From an uncultured Bacteroidales bacterium (GTDB taxonomy: Bacteria > Bacteroidota > Bacteroidia > Bacteroidales > P3), in NCBI GenBank assembly GCA_905234665.1, contig CAJOIV010000004.1:20048-84047 (forward strand): 64,000 nt of DNA. Reading direction: 5' to 3'. The notes beneath the pieces were generated by a model that saw only the letters and a program-made list of their open reading frames with translations, ran no database searches and had not been told where the DNA came from. This document shows, piece by piece, positions 34,056 through 43,400 of this stretch; within the stretch, counting starts at the first letter, position 1, and each line of letters starts with the position of its first letter. The position numbers and the translations under genes were made by a program.

Positions 34056-36143
34056 TCAGTCGAAGATTTTGGCGATACGTTCAGCGATGGAATTCTCCAG
34101 GTCCTGGAACTGTGTTTTCAGAACCTGGCTGTCGGTGGGCTTCTTGTACTTGTAGAAATAGCGGGTGAAGGGTATCTCGGCACCAGTCTTGATGACGGGC
34201 TTCTTCTTGGAGAGGTCTTCCTCGAAGAAGGCTTTGGCATCGGGGATATGCGGCAGCACTTCGCGCTTCATATAGGTGTCGATGTCCTCGTCGAATCGCA
34301 CAATCTCGATATCCTTCGTATCCTTGTCGTAGATGATGTTGCCCTTCTTGTCGCGATGAATCTCGGCATTCTTGTCCATAACCGACAAGCCTTCAACAAT
34401 GGAGTCAAAGAGCTTGTCCTTGGGCATAACGACACCTTCCAATGCCTTTTGCAGAACAGGCTCAAATTCGGAAAGCGACAGATAGACTTTGTCTGAGACA
34501 GCAGCGCGCAGGGCTGCCAACACTTTGTTATAGCGGGGTTCGTTGGCTTTGTATTCCTCCACCTTCTTCAGCTCCTTGTCGGTGGGATCTTCTTTCTCGT
34601 CAATTTCAGCAATCTTGGCGGCATCGTACAACGCATTGAGTGTACCCGAAAGGAGCATCTGCCCGATGCGCTCCTCGTTGATGGCATAGCTGCGCTGGAG
34701 GGGTTGCATCACAGCGTACTCGCGATAGATAAACTCTGTGTTGGGGTATATCTTGCAGAGGTCGTTCTCTTCAAATTGGAGATACAAATCGGTAATGGCC
34801 TTGCGCTCCGCAGGTCCAATCTCGTTCTTCTTGTTTCCAAGAGGCTTGCGCAGCTTATGGCACATTGTGGTGGCGTCAATCAACTGTATCTTGCCTTTGC
34901 GCTCAGCACGCTTGTTCATGGAAATCACCCAGATGTAGGTGGCGATACCCGTGTTGTAGAAAAGGTCGGTGGGCAAGGCGATGATGGCCTCTATACGGTC
35001 CTTCTCCAACATCCAGCGGCGTATCTGACTTTCGCCCGACGCTGTGCCTCCCACGAAGAGTGGCGAGCCGTCTTCGATGATGGCGGCACGACCATTCTTA
35101 GGGTTGAGCTTGTCAATGGCTGACTGCAGGAAAAGCATCTGCATATCGCCTGAGCCGGGCAAGCCAGCACCCCAGCGCCCGTCTTTGCCTTTCTTGTATT
35201 CGTTGAGGACGGCATCTTCAACACCCTCACCGGCATCCTTGCCTCCCCATGCTGTTCCAAAGGGAGGATTCTCAATGACGAAACGCATCTTGGTGTCAGG
35301 AAAAGCGTCGGCCTTCATCGTGTCCTGAAAACGGATGTTAGAAATGTCCTGACCCTTGATAAGCATCTCGGCAAGACACATGGCGTAGGATTCGGGGTTG
35401 TTCTCATGTCCGAACAAACGGATGTTGGCGTCGGGATTGTAGCGCTTGATGAAGTTGTAGGAGGTGGAGAGCATGCCGCCAGTGCCGCAAGCCTGGTCGA
35501 GAATGGTGATCTCGCGGCCAGGCTGCAACACATCCTCGCTGCCTTCGGAGAGCAGCACGCTGACCATCGTCTTGATGATGTCACGACCCGTGTAGTGGTC
35601 GCCCGCTTCGGCATTTTCAGAGAATTTACGGATGAGTTCCTCAAAGATATAGCCCATCTTCATGCCGTCGATGGTCTTGGGGTCGAGGTCGAGTTCAGAG
35701 AAAGCCTTAACGACAGAATAGAGGCGGTTGTGCTTGTCCATCTTCTCGATTTGTTTCTCAAATTCAAGGTCACGCAGAATGCCTTGCACGTTTGCTGAGA
35801 AACCTTCGATATAGGCTATAAAGTTGGCAGCAAGGTGGTCGGAGTCGTTGCAGAGTTCGGCCAGGTCGAAACGGGAGGTATTATAGAACTGGTAGCCGGA
35901 GATTTTCTGCATCGCCTTTGCCGGGAAGTTGGGATTCTTTTTGTATTGCTCGACCACCGCCTTCTTGGTGGGCGCAAGGGCACACTCGAAACGGCGCAGG
36001 ATAGTCATCGGGATAATGACGTCCTTGTATTTGTCACTCTGATAGGGCCCTCGCAGTTTGTTGGCGATAGACCATATAAAGTTCACCTCAGCCGAAACAT
36101 CTATGGGCTTGTCATCCCACATCGGGTCGATATATTCTTTCAT
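34056..36143 (-). CDS. hsdM: type I restriction-modification DNA methyltransferase, locus 2
   Basis: 695-aa HsdM, about 190 residues longer than that of locus 1. Helical N-terminal domain, SAM motif I LDQACGTGGML, catalytic NPPFGTAWGG and a long C-terminal extension rich in Lys and Glu ending in AERIAKIFD. It is first in a four-gene minus-strand operon (hsdM, DUF4062 protein, hsdS, hsdR) with gaps of 2-3 bp. The promoter lies near 36246 and overlaps an inverted repeat. Confidence 0.95.
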   Translation of the reverse strand: MKEYIDPMWDDKPIDVSAEVNFIWSIANKLRGPYQSDKYKDVIIPMTILRRFECALAPTKKAVVEQYKKNPNFPAKAMQKISGYQFYNTSRFDLAELCNDSDHLAANFIAYIEGFSANVQGILRDLEFEKQIEKMDKHNRLYSVVKAFSELDLDPKTIDGMKMGYIFEELIRKFSENAEAGDHYTGRDIIKTMVSVLLSEGSEDVLQPGREITILDQACGTGGMLSTSYNFIKRYNPDANIRLFGHENNPESYAMCLAEMLIKGQDISNIRFQDTMKADAFPDTKMRFVIENPPFGTAWGGKDAGEGVEDAVLNEYKKGKDGRWGAGLPGSGDMQMLFLQSAIDKLNPKNGRAAIIEDGSPLFVGGTASGESQIRRWMLEKDRIEAIIALPTDLFYNTGIATYIWVISMNKRAERKGKIQLIDATTMCHKLRKPLGNKKNEIGPAERKAITDLYLQFEENDLCKIYPNTEFIYREYAVMQPLQRSYAINEERIGQMLLSGTLNALYDAAKIAEIDEKEDPTDKELKKVEEYKANEPRYNKVLAALRAAVSDKVYLSLSEFEPVLQKALEGVVMPKDKLFDSIVEGLSVMDKNAEIHRDKKGNIIYDKDTKDIEIVRFDEDIDTYMKREVLPHIPDAKAFFEEDLSKKKPVIKTGAEIPFTRYFYKYKKPTDSQVLKTQFQDLENSIAERIAKIFD

Positions 36144-36222
36144 AATCCTTTTGTTCTTGTGTTATGCCAACAGCCTTCAACTTAGAATCTTCAGGGTATT
36201 CTGTCTTTGTGATAGACACCTG

Positions 36223-36253
36223 TTTGTAGGTGTATAAAAAATCTACAAAAATA
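36223..36253 (-). promoter_or_regulatory. promoter and candidate operator of type I locus 2
   Basis: The -7 box TATTTTTG (36246-36253, minus) overlaps one arm of the inverted repeat TTTGTAG-N13-CTACAAA (36223-36229 with 36243-36249); a further CTACAA lies at 36271. The leader to hsdM is about 96 nt. An inverted repeat over the -7 box and the start site is the arrangement expected for a repressor site, but no regulator gene is adjacent. Confidence 0.5.
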
Positions 36254-36857
36254 CAAAAAATATCCGATACCTACAACAAACAATTGTATTGTTCGCTGCA
36301 AAATAATGGAAACGAGTTCGATACAACATGCCTTGCGGGGTGAGTTGATGAATAACTCCCCTTCAAAACTCCTTAATAGGCACTAGAATGAAAGGGTTTT
36401 CTCGGACTAACAATTCCCGACATTAACCCCCCAAAAGCCGTCTCCCTCCTGTTCTGGAGAGTGTGTCGTTTTGAACACTTTTCTTCAAAAAATGCCATCG
36501 GCAGAATGAAAGAAAGACAGGTTGTTGCTATCTAATGGTTTCCGACAAGACCTTTCAAATGGATTCAATAAGAAGTAGGGCTAGCGGCTGGTGACGTCAG
36601 CCCTTTTACTTCCCTTTGCTGCAGGTTTGCCCCTCTTTCGTTGCTTCTTTGCCGCGGGTTGTGTTGTTCGCCGATTGTTCTTCGATTGTTCTTCGATTCT
36701 TCTTCGTTTTCAAAACGGAATACAATCGAAGAACAATCGAAGAACAAACAGAGAAGAAACGAGGTTGCGACAACGCCGCCCCGAGGTGAGGGCCAGGGGG
36801 CGGCGAAGGGATGGGAAAAGGGCAAGGGGACTCGCCCTCAGGGAGATGGGGATTGCT
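36254..36857. other. 604-bp intergenic region, no supported gene
   Basis: Lies between the locus 2 promoter and the sufS stop codon. It contains an AT-rich left half with nothing recognised and a right half with the 11-mer inverted repeat at 36674-36746. Short frames on both strands cross the inverted repeat and have no gene-like composition. Confidence 0.6.
36674..36746. repeat. inverted repeat built of 11-bp units
   Basis: Perfect 24-bp arms 36674-36697 and 36723-36746 separated by 25 bp. Each arm is two copies of an 11-mer (TTGTTCTTCGA or its complement), with a third degenerate copy TTCTTCTTCG next to the left arm. Located 112 bp after the sufS stop. Stem is too AU-rich and lacks a T-run for a clear terminator. 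Confidence 0.8.
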
Positions 36858-38132
36858 TTATTGCAGCATCGGGGCGATGCGGAGGAGGGCGTCGTGGAGG
36901 GCGTCGATGTCGGCCTGGGTGGTGTAGCAGGCAAAGGAGGCACGGACGGTGCCGGGGATGCCGTAGCGGTCCATGATGGGCTGGGTGCAGTGGTGGCCCG
37001 TGCGGACGGCGATGCCGAGTTTGTCGAGGAGGGTGCCAACATCGTAGGGGTGCGCGTCGCCGAGGAGGAAGGAGATGACGCCGGCCTTGCGGGGGGCGGT
37101 GCCTATGAAGCGGATGCCGGGGACGGTGCTGAGCTTCTCCAGGGCGTAGCGCATGAGACTCTCCTCATGGGCTTGGATGGCGGGGAGGCCGGTTTTGACA
37201 CACTCCTCAGTCGGCTGAGCCGACAGCTCCCCTAACTTAGGGGAGCAGCTGTAATTCAGCATGAAGTCGATGGCGGAGCCGAGGCCGAGGACGTCGCCGA
37301 CGGAGGGGGTGCCGGCCTCGAAGCGGAAGGGCAACTCGTTGTAGGTGGTGCGCTCGAAGGTGACGTCCTTGATCATCTCGCCGCCGCCCTGGTAGGGGGG
37401 CAGGGTGTCGAGGATCTCCTCGCGGCCATACATGACGCCGACACCCATGGGGGCATACATCTTGTGGCCCGAGAAACAGTAGAAGTCGCATCCGATGGCC
37501 TGCACGTCGACGGCCATGTGGGCCACGGCCTGCGCGCCGTCGATGAGGACGGGGACGCCGTGCTCGTGGGCAATGCGGGTAATCTCCTCGACGGGGTTGA
37601 CGGTGCCGAGGGTGTTGGAGACATGGGTGCAGGCCACGAGACGGGTGTTCCCGTTGAAAAGGGCGCGGTAGGCGTCGAGGTCGAGGACACCCTCATCGCT
37701 GAAGGGGATGACGCGGAGGGTGGCTCCCGCCAGCTGCCAGGGGACGATGTTGGAATGGTGCTCCATGCCAGAGACGATAACCTCTGGGGAATGTGTGAAT
37801 GTGTGAATGTGTGAATGTGTGAGTTGTTGGTCATTCCACAACTTGCCTAAGGAGGAGGCCACGAGGTTGATGCTCTCGGTGGTGCCGCGGGTGAAGACTA
37901 TCTCGCGATGGCTGCGGGCGTTGATGAAGGACTGCACCTGCCGACGGACGGCCTCGTAGCGCTCGGTGGCCTCGGCGGCGAGACGGTGGGCGCCGCGGTG
38001 GATGTTGCTGTTGAGGGTGCGGTAATAGTCTGTCAAGGTGTCGATGACCTGCTGCGGCTTCTGCGTGGTGGCGGCATTGTCGAGGTAGACGAGACGATGG
38101 CCGTAGATTTGGGTGTCGAGGATGGGGAACAT
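36858..38132 (-). CDS. sufS: SufS-type cysteine desulfurase with two repeat-derived insertions
   Basis: 424-aa PLP enzyme that moves sulfur from cysteine to the Fe-S cluster assembly machinery. The PLP lysine is K224 in SGHKMYAPMGVG and the persulfide cysteine is C382 in RTGHHCTQP. Normal SufS has ~405 residues. The surplus comes from two in-frame insertions: residues ~104-115 (HSHIHTFTHS), encoded by an octamer repeat, and residues ~294-313 (SCSPKLGELSAQPTEE), encoded by a palindromic element. Both fall between conserved blocks. No sufBCD genes are adjacent; the 52-aa membrane protein and dedA precede it. Confidence 0.92.
   Translation of the reverse strand: MFPILDTQIYGHRLVYLDNAATTQKPQQVIDTLTDYYRTLNSNIHRGAHRLAAEATERYEAVRRQVQSFINARSHREIVFTRGTTESINLVASSLGKLWNDQQLTHSHIHTFTHSPEVIVSGMEHHSNIVPWQLAGATLRVIPFSDEGVLDLDAYRALFNGNTRLVACTHVSNTLGTVNPVEEITRIAHEHGVPVLIDGAQAVAHMAVDVQAIGCDFYCFSGHKMYAPMGVGVMYGREEILDTLPPYQGGGEMIKDVTFERTTYNELPFRFEAGTPSVGDVLGLGSAIDFMLNYSCSPKLGELSAQPTEECVKTGLPAIQAHEESLMRYALEKLSTVPGIRFIGTAPRKAGVISFLLGDAHPYDVGTLLDKLGIAVRTGHHCTQPIMDRYGIPGTVRASFACYTTQADIDALHDALLRIAPMLQ
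37201..37246 (-). repeat. palindromic repeat element, copy 5 (inside sufS)
   Basis: CACTCCTCAG end, GTCGGCTGAGCCGAC palindrome and core CTCCCCTAACTTAGGGGAG. It lies inside the sufS coding sequence and keeps the frame open. Confidence 0.85.
37791..37823 (-). repeat. octamer tandem repeat (GAATGTGT type) inside sufS
   Basis: Four 8-bp units TGTGAATG; the insertion is translated in frame as His/Thr/Ser-rich residues just before the conserved EVIVSGMEHHSN block. Confidence 0.85.
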
Positions 38133-38133
38133 G

Positions 38134-38171
38134 GGGAGAATTAGGAATGAGGAATTAGGAATGAGAAATTA
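38134..38171 (-). repeat. heptamer tandem repeat (GAATTAG/GAATGAG type)
   Basis: Alternating 7-bp units GAATTAG and GAATGAG fill the gap between the 52-aa membrane protein and sufS and include the stop codon of the former. Confidence 0.8.
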
Positions 38172-38327
38172 GGAGAGGGGTTGGTGCTTGTATATAATAT
38201 AGTAGACGATGAGGACGATGACGAGGAGGGCGAAGAAGATGAAGAAGGCCACGCTGCAGCCGCGTTTGGGCAGCGGGCGGTCCTTGCGGAGGAAGAGGCG
38301 GTTGAGGTCAAAGTTGTTCTCGGCCAT
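38169..38327 (-). CDS. 52-aa single-pass membrane protein
   Basis: Starts MAENNFDLNRLFLRKDR and has one C-terminal transmembrane segment (VAFFIFFALLVIVLIVYYII) ending in KHQPLS. Its ATG overlaps the stop codon of the DedA gene (TAATG), so it is translationally coupled. Composition and codon use match its neighbours. The N-terminal half is basic and probably cytosolic. No family recognised; a partner or modulator of the DedA protein is a reasonable guess. Confidence 0.7.
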   Translation of the reverse strand: MAENNFDLNRLFLRKDRPLPKRGCSVAFFIFFALLVIVLIVYYIIYKHQPLS

Positions 38328-39082
38328 TATTTCTTGCGTTTCTTGATGATGGCGCGGACGACGAGGAAGACCACGGTGGCGGCGAAGAGGATGACGATGA
38401 TGACGGAGAGTTCCTTGCTGTACTTCTCAATGACCGTGGGGTCGGCTGCCTGATAGGCGAGGTAGCCGAGGAGGGCGAGGATGCAGTTCCAGGCGCCCGC
38501 ACCGAGGAAGGTGAAGAAAGAGAAGGGCAGGAGGTTCATCTTGGAGAGGCCCGCGGGGATGGAGATGAGCTGCCGGATGACGGGGATGAAGCGTCCCACG
38601 AGGGTGGAGACGTTGCCGTGGTCGTTGAAGTAGGTCTCGGCGCGCTGCACCTTCTCCTCGGAGAGCTGCAGCAGGTGGCCCACCCGGCTGCGGGCGAAGG
38701 CATAGATGATGGGTCTTCCGAGCCAGCGCGAGAGGAAGTAGTTGATGTAGGCCCCCAGCATGGCGCCGAGGGTGCCGATGAGGACGATGAGCCATATCTT
38801 CATGCCGCCCTTGGTGTCGGGGTTGCAGGCCACATAGACGGCCGGCGGGATGACCACCTCGGAGGGGAAGGGCACGAAGGAACTCTCGAGGGTCATGAGG
38901 GCGCCGACGGCGGTGTAGTTCATGTTGGCGTCGTACCATTCGAGGAGGTCGGCGACGAAGCCCGTGGAGCTGCTGTCGGTGCCGCGCACCTGCTCGGCCA
39001 CACCGGTCTGGGCCTGTAGGGAATTGAGAATTGAGAATTGAAAATTGAAAATTAAGAGGGCGGCTAATAGAATCTTTTTCAT
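38327..39082 (-). CDS. DedA/SNARE-associated family membrane protein
   Basis: 251-aa polytopic protein. The family core is clear: FPSEVVIPPAVYVA, the GAYINYFLSRWLGRP block, VGRFIPVIRQLISIPAGLSKM and a C-terminal pair of membrane segments. DedA proteins act in undecaprenyl-phosphate or phospholipid flipping and envelope homeostasis. A start at ATG 39082 gives a signal-like N-terminus MKKILLAALLIFNFQFSILN ending in QAQ. The NFQFSILNS part is encoded by a heptamer repeat, an unusual origin for a signal segment. It follows the TPR gene by 19 bp. Confidence 0.88.
   Translation of the reverse strand: MKKILLAALLIFNFQFSILNSLQAQTGVAEQVRGTDSSSTGFVADLLEWYDANMNYTAVGALMTLESSFVPFPSEVVIPPAVYVACNPDTKGGMKIWLIVLIGTLGAMLGAYINYFLSRWLGRPIIYAFARSRVGHLLQLSEEKVQRAETYFNDHGNVSTLVGRFIPVIRQLISIPAGLSKMNLLPFSFFTFLGAGAWNCILALLGYLAYQAADPTVIEKYSKELSVIIVILFAATVVFLVVRAIIKKRKK
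39019..39053 (-). repeat. heptamer tandem repeat (AATTCTC/AATTTTC type) inside dedA signal region
   Basis: Units AATTTTC, AATTTTC, AATTCTC, AATTCTC and AATTCCC on the coding strand. It is translated in frame as part of the hydrophobic N-terminal segment of the DedA protein. Confidence 0.85.
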
Positions 39083-39101
39083 GGGGGTGGTTATTGGGTG
39101 A

Positions 39102-40373
39102 CTATTCTTGTTTGGCGGAATTGATGATGGTGAGGGCGTCGTAGTCGTCGGCCAGTTCGGGACACTGGTCGAGGAGGTCGGCCATGGACGAGGGGAACTG
39201 GCGCGCGAGTGCGCGGAGGATGTGGAGCATACGGTTGCGGCGGCCCATGTGGTGGTAGCAGATGACCAGGCGGTAGTCGAAGGCGTAGACATCGGCGGCG
39301 TCGGTGCGTCCGTTCTCGAGCAGGTTGCTGGCTTTGCGGTAGTCGCCGTCGCGCAGGTAGAAATCGGCCAGCCGCAGCCAGTGGAGGTCGACGTCGGGCT
39401 CCACCTCTATGGCTTTGCGGTAGTGGTCTTCGGCGTCGCCCTTGTAGCCCATGGCCTCGCAGCAGAGGCCTATGTCGCCCCATGCCAAGCCGTAGGAGGG
39501 ATTCTCCTTGATGACCTCGTGGTAGTAGGAGACGGCGGTGTGGTAGTTGCCGTTCTCGCGGAAGATGGCGCCGATGGTGTAGACCACGTAGGAACGGTCG
39601 TCGGCATAGGGGAGGGCGTCGTGGAGGGCCTGGACAGCGCGCCCCAGGTTGCCGAGGTAGGCGTCGTAGAAGGACTTATCGATGGCGATGGCATACTCGA
39701 AGGCGTCGGCCGCCTGCTCATAGAGCGTGTGCCACGAATAGACGCAGCCAAGGCAGTACCACCCCCATTTCGAGAAGGGATGGTCGGAGACATGCTGTTT
39801 GTAGTAGTCGACGGCGGTGTCGAGTTGCTCCATCTCGTCCCAGGTGCAGGCGAGGTTGTAGAGGGAGTGGTCGTCGTTGGGGTCGGCCTTGATGGCTTTG
39901 CGGTAGTAGTTGACGGACAGGTCGAGGAGGCGCAGCTTGTAGTACTCGTCGGCCACGTTGCTGTAGATGATGCCCAGTTCATAGCCGTCGGCCGCGGCGC
40001 GCAGGTAGTAGTCGATGGCCTTGCGGGGCTGCTCGGTCATGCTGTAGATGGCGCCGATGGCGTAGCAGATATCTGTGTTGCGGGGAGATTTCTTCTCTAG
40101 TTCCTGGAGCAGTTTGAGGGCCTGGTTGTACTGGCCTGTGACGCTCCAGAGGTGCGCGCGGCGCAGCCGTATCTCGTCGTTGGCCGGATAGAGCCGCTCG
40201 CCAAAGGTGACGGCGGCTTCAAGTCCTTCGATATCGGCCACTTCGAGGTAGTAGTCGGCGATGATTTCCAATTGGTCGACATCGAAGAAACGGTGTCCGT
40301 CGGTGGGGTTCTCAAACGAGAGCACCAGGTTGCGCACGTCGGGTTCGAAGTCTTTGAATCGGTCGAGGTTCAT
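39102..40373 (-). CDS. tetratricopeptide repeat protein
   Basis: 423-aa cytosolic protein made of about ten TPR-type helical hairpins, for example AIDYYLRAAADGYELGIIY, SVNYYRKAIKADPNDDHSL and AVSYYHEVIKENPSYGLAWG. It has no signal peptide or enzymatic motif. A scaffold or adaptor role is likely. It lies directly after sprA in the same operon, and a link with type IX secretion or envelope assembly is possible but not shown. Confidence 0.85.
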   Translation of the reverse strand: MNLDRFKDFEPDVRNLVLSFENPTDGHRFFDVDQLEIIADYYLEVADIEGLEAAVTFGERLYPANDEIRLRRAHLWSVTGQYNQALKLLQELEKKSPRNTDICYAIGAIYSMTEQPRKAIDYYLRAAADGYELGIIYSNVADEYYKLRLLDLSVNYYRKAIKADPNDDHSLYNLACTWDEMEQLDTAVDYYKQHVSDHPFSKWGWYCLGCVYSWHTLYEQAADAFEYAIAIDKSFYDAYLGNLGRAVQALHDALPYADDRSYVVYTIGAIFRENGNYHTAVSYYHEVIKENPSYGLAWGDIGLCCEAMGYKGDAEDHYRKAIEVEPDVDLHWLRLADFYLRDGDYRKASNLLENGRTDAADVYAFDYRLVICYHHMGRRNRMLHILRALARQFPSSMADLLDQCPELADDYDALTIINSAKQE

Positions 40374-40380
40374 GTAAGTT

Positions 40381-40416
40381 GAATGCTTGAATGTGTGAGT
40401 GTGTGAATGTGTGAGT
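40381..40416 (-). repeat. octamer tandem repeat between TPR gene and sprA
   Basis: Units of the GAATGTGT/GAGTGTGT type; together with a few flanking bases they make up the 47-bp gap. Confidence 0.75.
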
Positions 40417-40420
40417 GGGG

Positions 40421-43400
40421 TTAGAAGCTGAAGCGGATGGTGATGCCGCCTTTGGTGGTGGAGTTGGGATAGGAGTTGGAGATATAGGGAGTGTTGATGT
40501 TGGTCTGGAAGAAGAGGCGCAGGGTGAGGGTGGTCGAGAGGGCGTACTCGCCCGATATTTCGGCCATCCAGACCTCGCTGCCCGAGGTTATCTGGCTGAG
40601 GTTCTGGTTGATTTTGCGGATGTTGGTCTTGTTGCTGTTGTAGGTGAGGTTGAGCTGGAGGACGATGTCGCTCTTGAGGTGCTTGATTTCGTCGGCCACC
40701 TTGATGTCGAAGGCCACGTCCTTGAAGCGGTAGCCGCCGCCGAAGGTGATGCCGTCGCGGGTGGTCTCGGTCAGCTGGTTGTTGGAGAAAGAGAGGGCGA
40801 GAGTGCGGTTTTTCTGGAGGGAGAAGTTGAGTTGAAAGCTGTTGACCATGCTCACGGAGAGTCGGATGAGGGGGTTGAACTGCTCGGAAATCTGGAGCAT
40901 CTCCATGCTGACGGGCGGGATGAAGTCCTCGGTGTTGTTGATGACAGTCTCGGCGCCGTACTCATAGTTCCTGATGCCCGCGATGGCGGCGTCGGTGTAG
41001 TAGTTGCCAATGGTGTAGGTGGAGGTGTAGCGGTGGGAGAGGGAGATGTTGTTGAACCACTTCTTGAGGAACTGTATCTTGTTGAGTCCGGTGTAGTTGA
41101 CGGACCAGTTGGGCAATGGGAAACCGAGGAAGGGGGTGAATCCCGTGCTGGCAGCGTCATTGCCGAGATAGGTGGCGAGGAAGCTGGTGAGGAGCACGCT
41201 CTGCTGGTTGGCACTGTAGCCGTAGGGGAAGTACTCGCCGCTCATCGTGTCGCGCACCTGCTCGTCGCAGCGCGGGTCGGGGTTGGCGGCGGCGAGGCGG
41301 TCGGCCACAATGTGGCGGTTCTCGAGGAAGCGGGCATAGAGCTCGTCGGGATTGGTGAAGGCCGTCGAGGCGCTCCAGGTGGTGGTGGTGTACGAGCCTG
41401 TCATCATGTAGGAGAGGGGACCCTCGACCATGTCGGAGAGCGAGACGTACTTGTAGTAGTACTCCTCGCGCGAGGAGTAGTTCTGCGAGCAGGTGAGGTC
41501 TATCTTCATATCGCGGATGGGCTCGAAGGAGGCCTGAATCGAGAGTATTCGGTTGACGGAGTTCTCGTGGGCGCGGTTCATGAGGGAGTCGACGGAGAGG
41601 AGAAAGTCGTCGCGCAGACGGTCCACGGTGCCGTCGGTCTGTCCGAAGATGAATCCCGGGCCGGGCGTCCAACCGTGGTCGGGGTCCATGCCGAGGATGG
41701 AGGCAGTGCCCATATAGCCGGGCAGGATGGCTCCGGTGGTGACGTTGTAGTTGGCTGTGAGGGTCCTGAGACCCGTGAGGAGCCGTATGCCGAAGTAACC
41801 CACCTCGCGGAGGAAGGCCGCCGTCTCGGCCCGGCGCACCGAGTCGGGGTTCTTGGCCCGTGCGATGGAGTCCTGCATGTACTGCTGCCGCTCGCGGTTG
41901 GACATGCGCTTGGGGTCTTTCTTCTGCGTCGGCGGGTTCTTGCGGGCCTGGGCGTTCTTGATGAGCTTGAACTTGTTGTAGAGGGTCTGCATCGTGGCCG
42001 TGGCGGTGGCTTGGAACTGGGTGTTGCTGTTGAGCACGCTGCCCTGCGCCATCAGGGCCTGGGTGGTGCCCATGAAACTGTAGGTGGTGCGGTAGGTGAG
42101 GGGGATGCGGAGGAAGTCGAGGTAGGGCAGTTTGTTGATGGGCAGGTCCCACTGGATATTGAAGGTCTGCTGGAAGTTCTGCATGGTGCCGCCGCGCGAG
42201 AAGGAGTTCCAGATGCTGTCGGAGGTGCCGCTGGCGTCGATGCGGCCCACGGGTTCGTCGATGCGGGCGTTGGCCGTGGCGTTGTACTGCAGGTGGATGC
42301 TGCGCGAGAGGTCGTACTGCAGGCCGTATTCGCGCTTCCAGGTGAACTGCTTGAAATAGGTGGGCTTGATGATGACCAGCGCGGCGCCCTTGTTGCGGAG
42401 GAGGGTCTCTTCGTAGTCGCGGAAAATCTCGGTGCTGAAGGTGACGTTCTTGGGCTTGTAGTAGAGGTTGAAGTCCTTGATGAGCTTCATGTTCTTGTTG
42501 TTGAGTAGCTTGGAGCGCGTGGAGGCGAAGGGGGCGAAGAGGCCTGGGTCGCGCGGGGTGTAGGCATAGGCAATGCTGCCTCGGTGCTGGTCTTTGTTGT
42601 AGTGGTCAATCTCGTCGTCCGACGAGCGCTCGCGGCTGTAGGCGTAGGAGAGGGTGAAGTTCTCGATGTCGTAGAAATGGGGCTTGAGGCTGGCTTTGCC
42701 CACGCGCTCCTTGCGGATGTTGGTGAGGGTGATGTTGGTGGTGGTCTTGTGCTCCTGGGTCATGAGACGGATGCTGTCGCGCTCCTCTTTGGTCTGGTAG
42801 GTGCGGATGTCGTCCTTGAGTTTCACGTCGGGGTCGAGGGGGTTGTATTCGGGACTGCCTATCTGCTTGTTGTAGTCGAGGTAGAAGGGGATGCGCATGC
42901 CCCAGTCCTCGGGCAGGAATTTGCCCAGTTCGAGGTCGAGGGTCGACTGCAGCTGGAGGGTGTTGACCAGTTCGAGGGCGGTGAGCTTCTCCTCGAGGTT
43001 GCCGAATCCCGCGGTGCGGTAGGAACCATAGAGGGAGAGGTTGCCGAGGTCGGCCAGATTGGTGCGTGCCAGCGCCATGGCCGCCCAGCCGCCGCGGTTG
43101 TTGAAGTCGGCCAGGCGCAGTTCGTTGAGCCACACGATGCACGACTTGGGCAGCATGTCGTTGCCGTCGTCGAGACGTTCCTTCTTGGGGTTGCGCACGC
43201 CGACCATGATGACCTTCACCTTGCCGAGGTTGGGGGTGCCGAGGATGGTGTATTTGTTGTTTCCGACGTACTCGCTATAGAGCAGGGCGCTGCTGTAGTC
43301 GAGGTCGCCGCTGCGTATCTTCTTGTTGCGGTTGGTCTTGATATCCACCAGTTTGGTGAGGTCTATCTCGACGTTGTTCTCCTCGGGCCAGATGGCCGTG

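Noticed and set aside
36565..37235. Frames on both strands between type I locus 2 and sufS
   Set aside because: They cross the 11-mer inverted repeat and the sufS antisense; no gene-like features.
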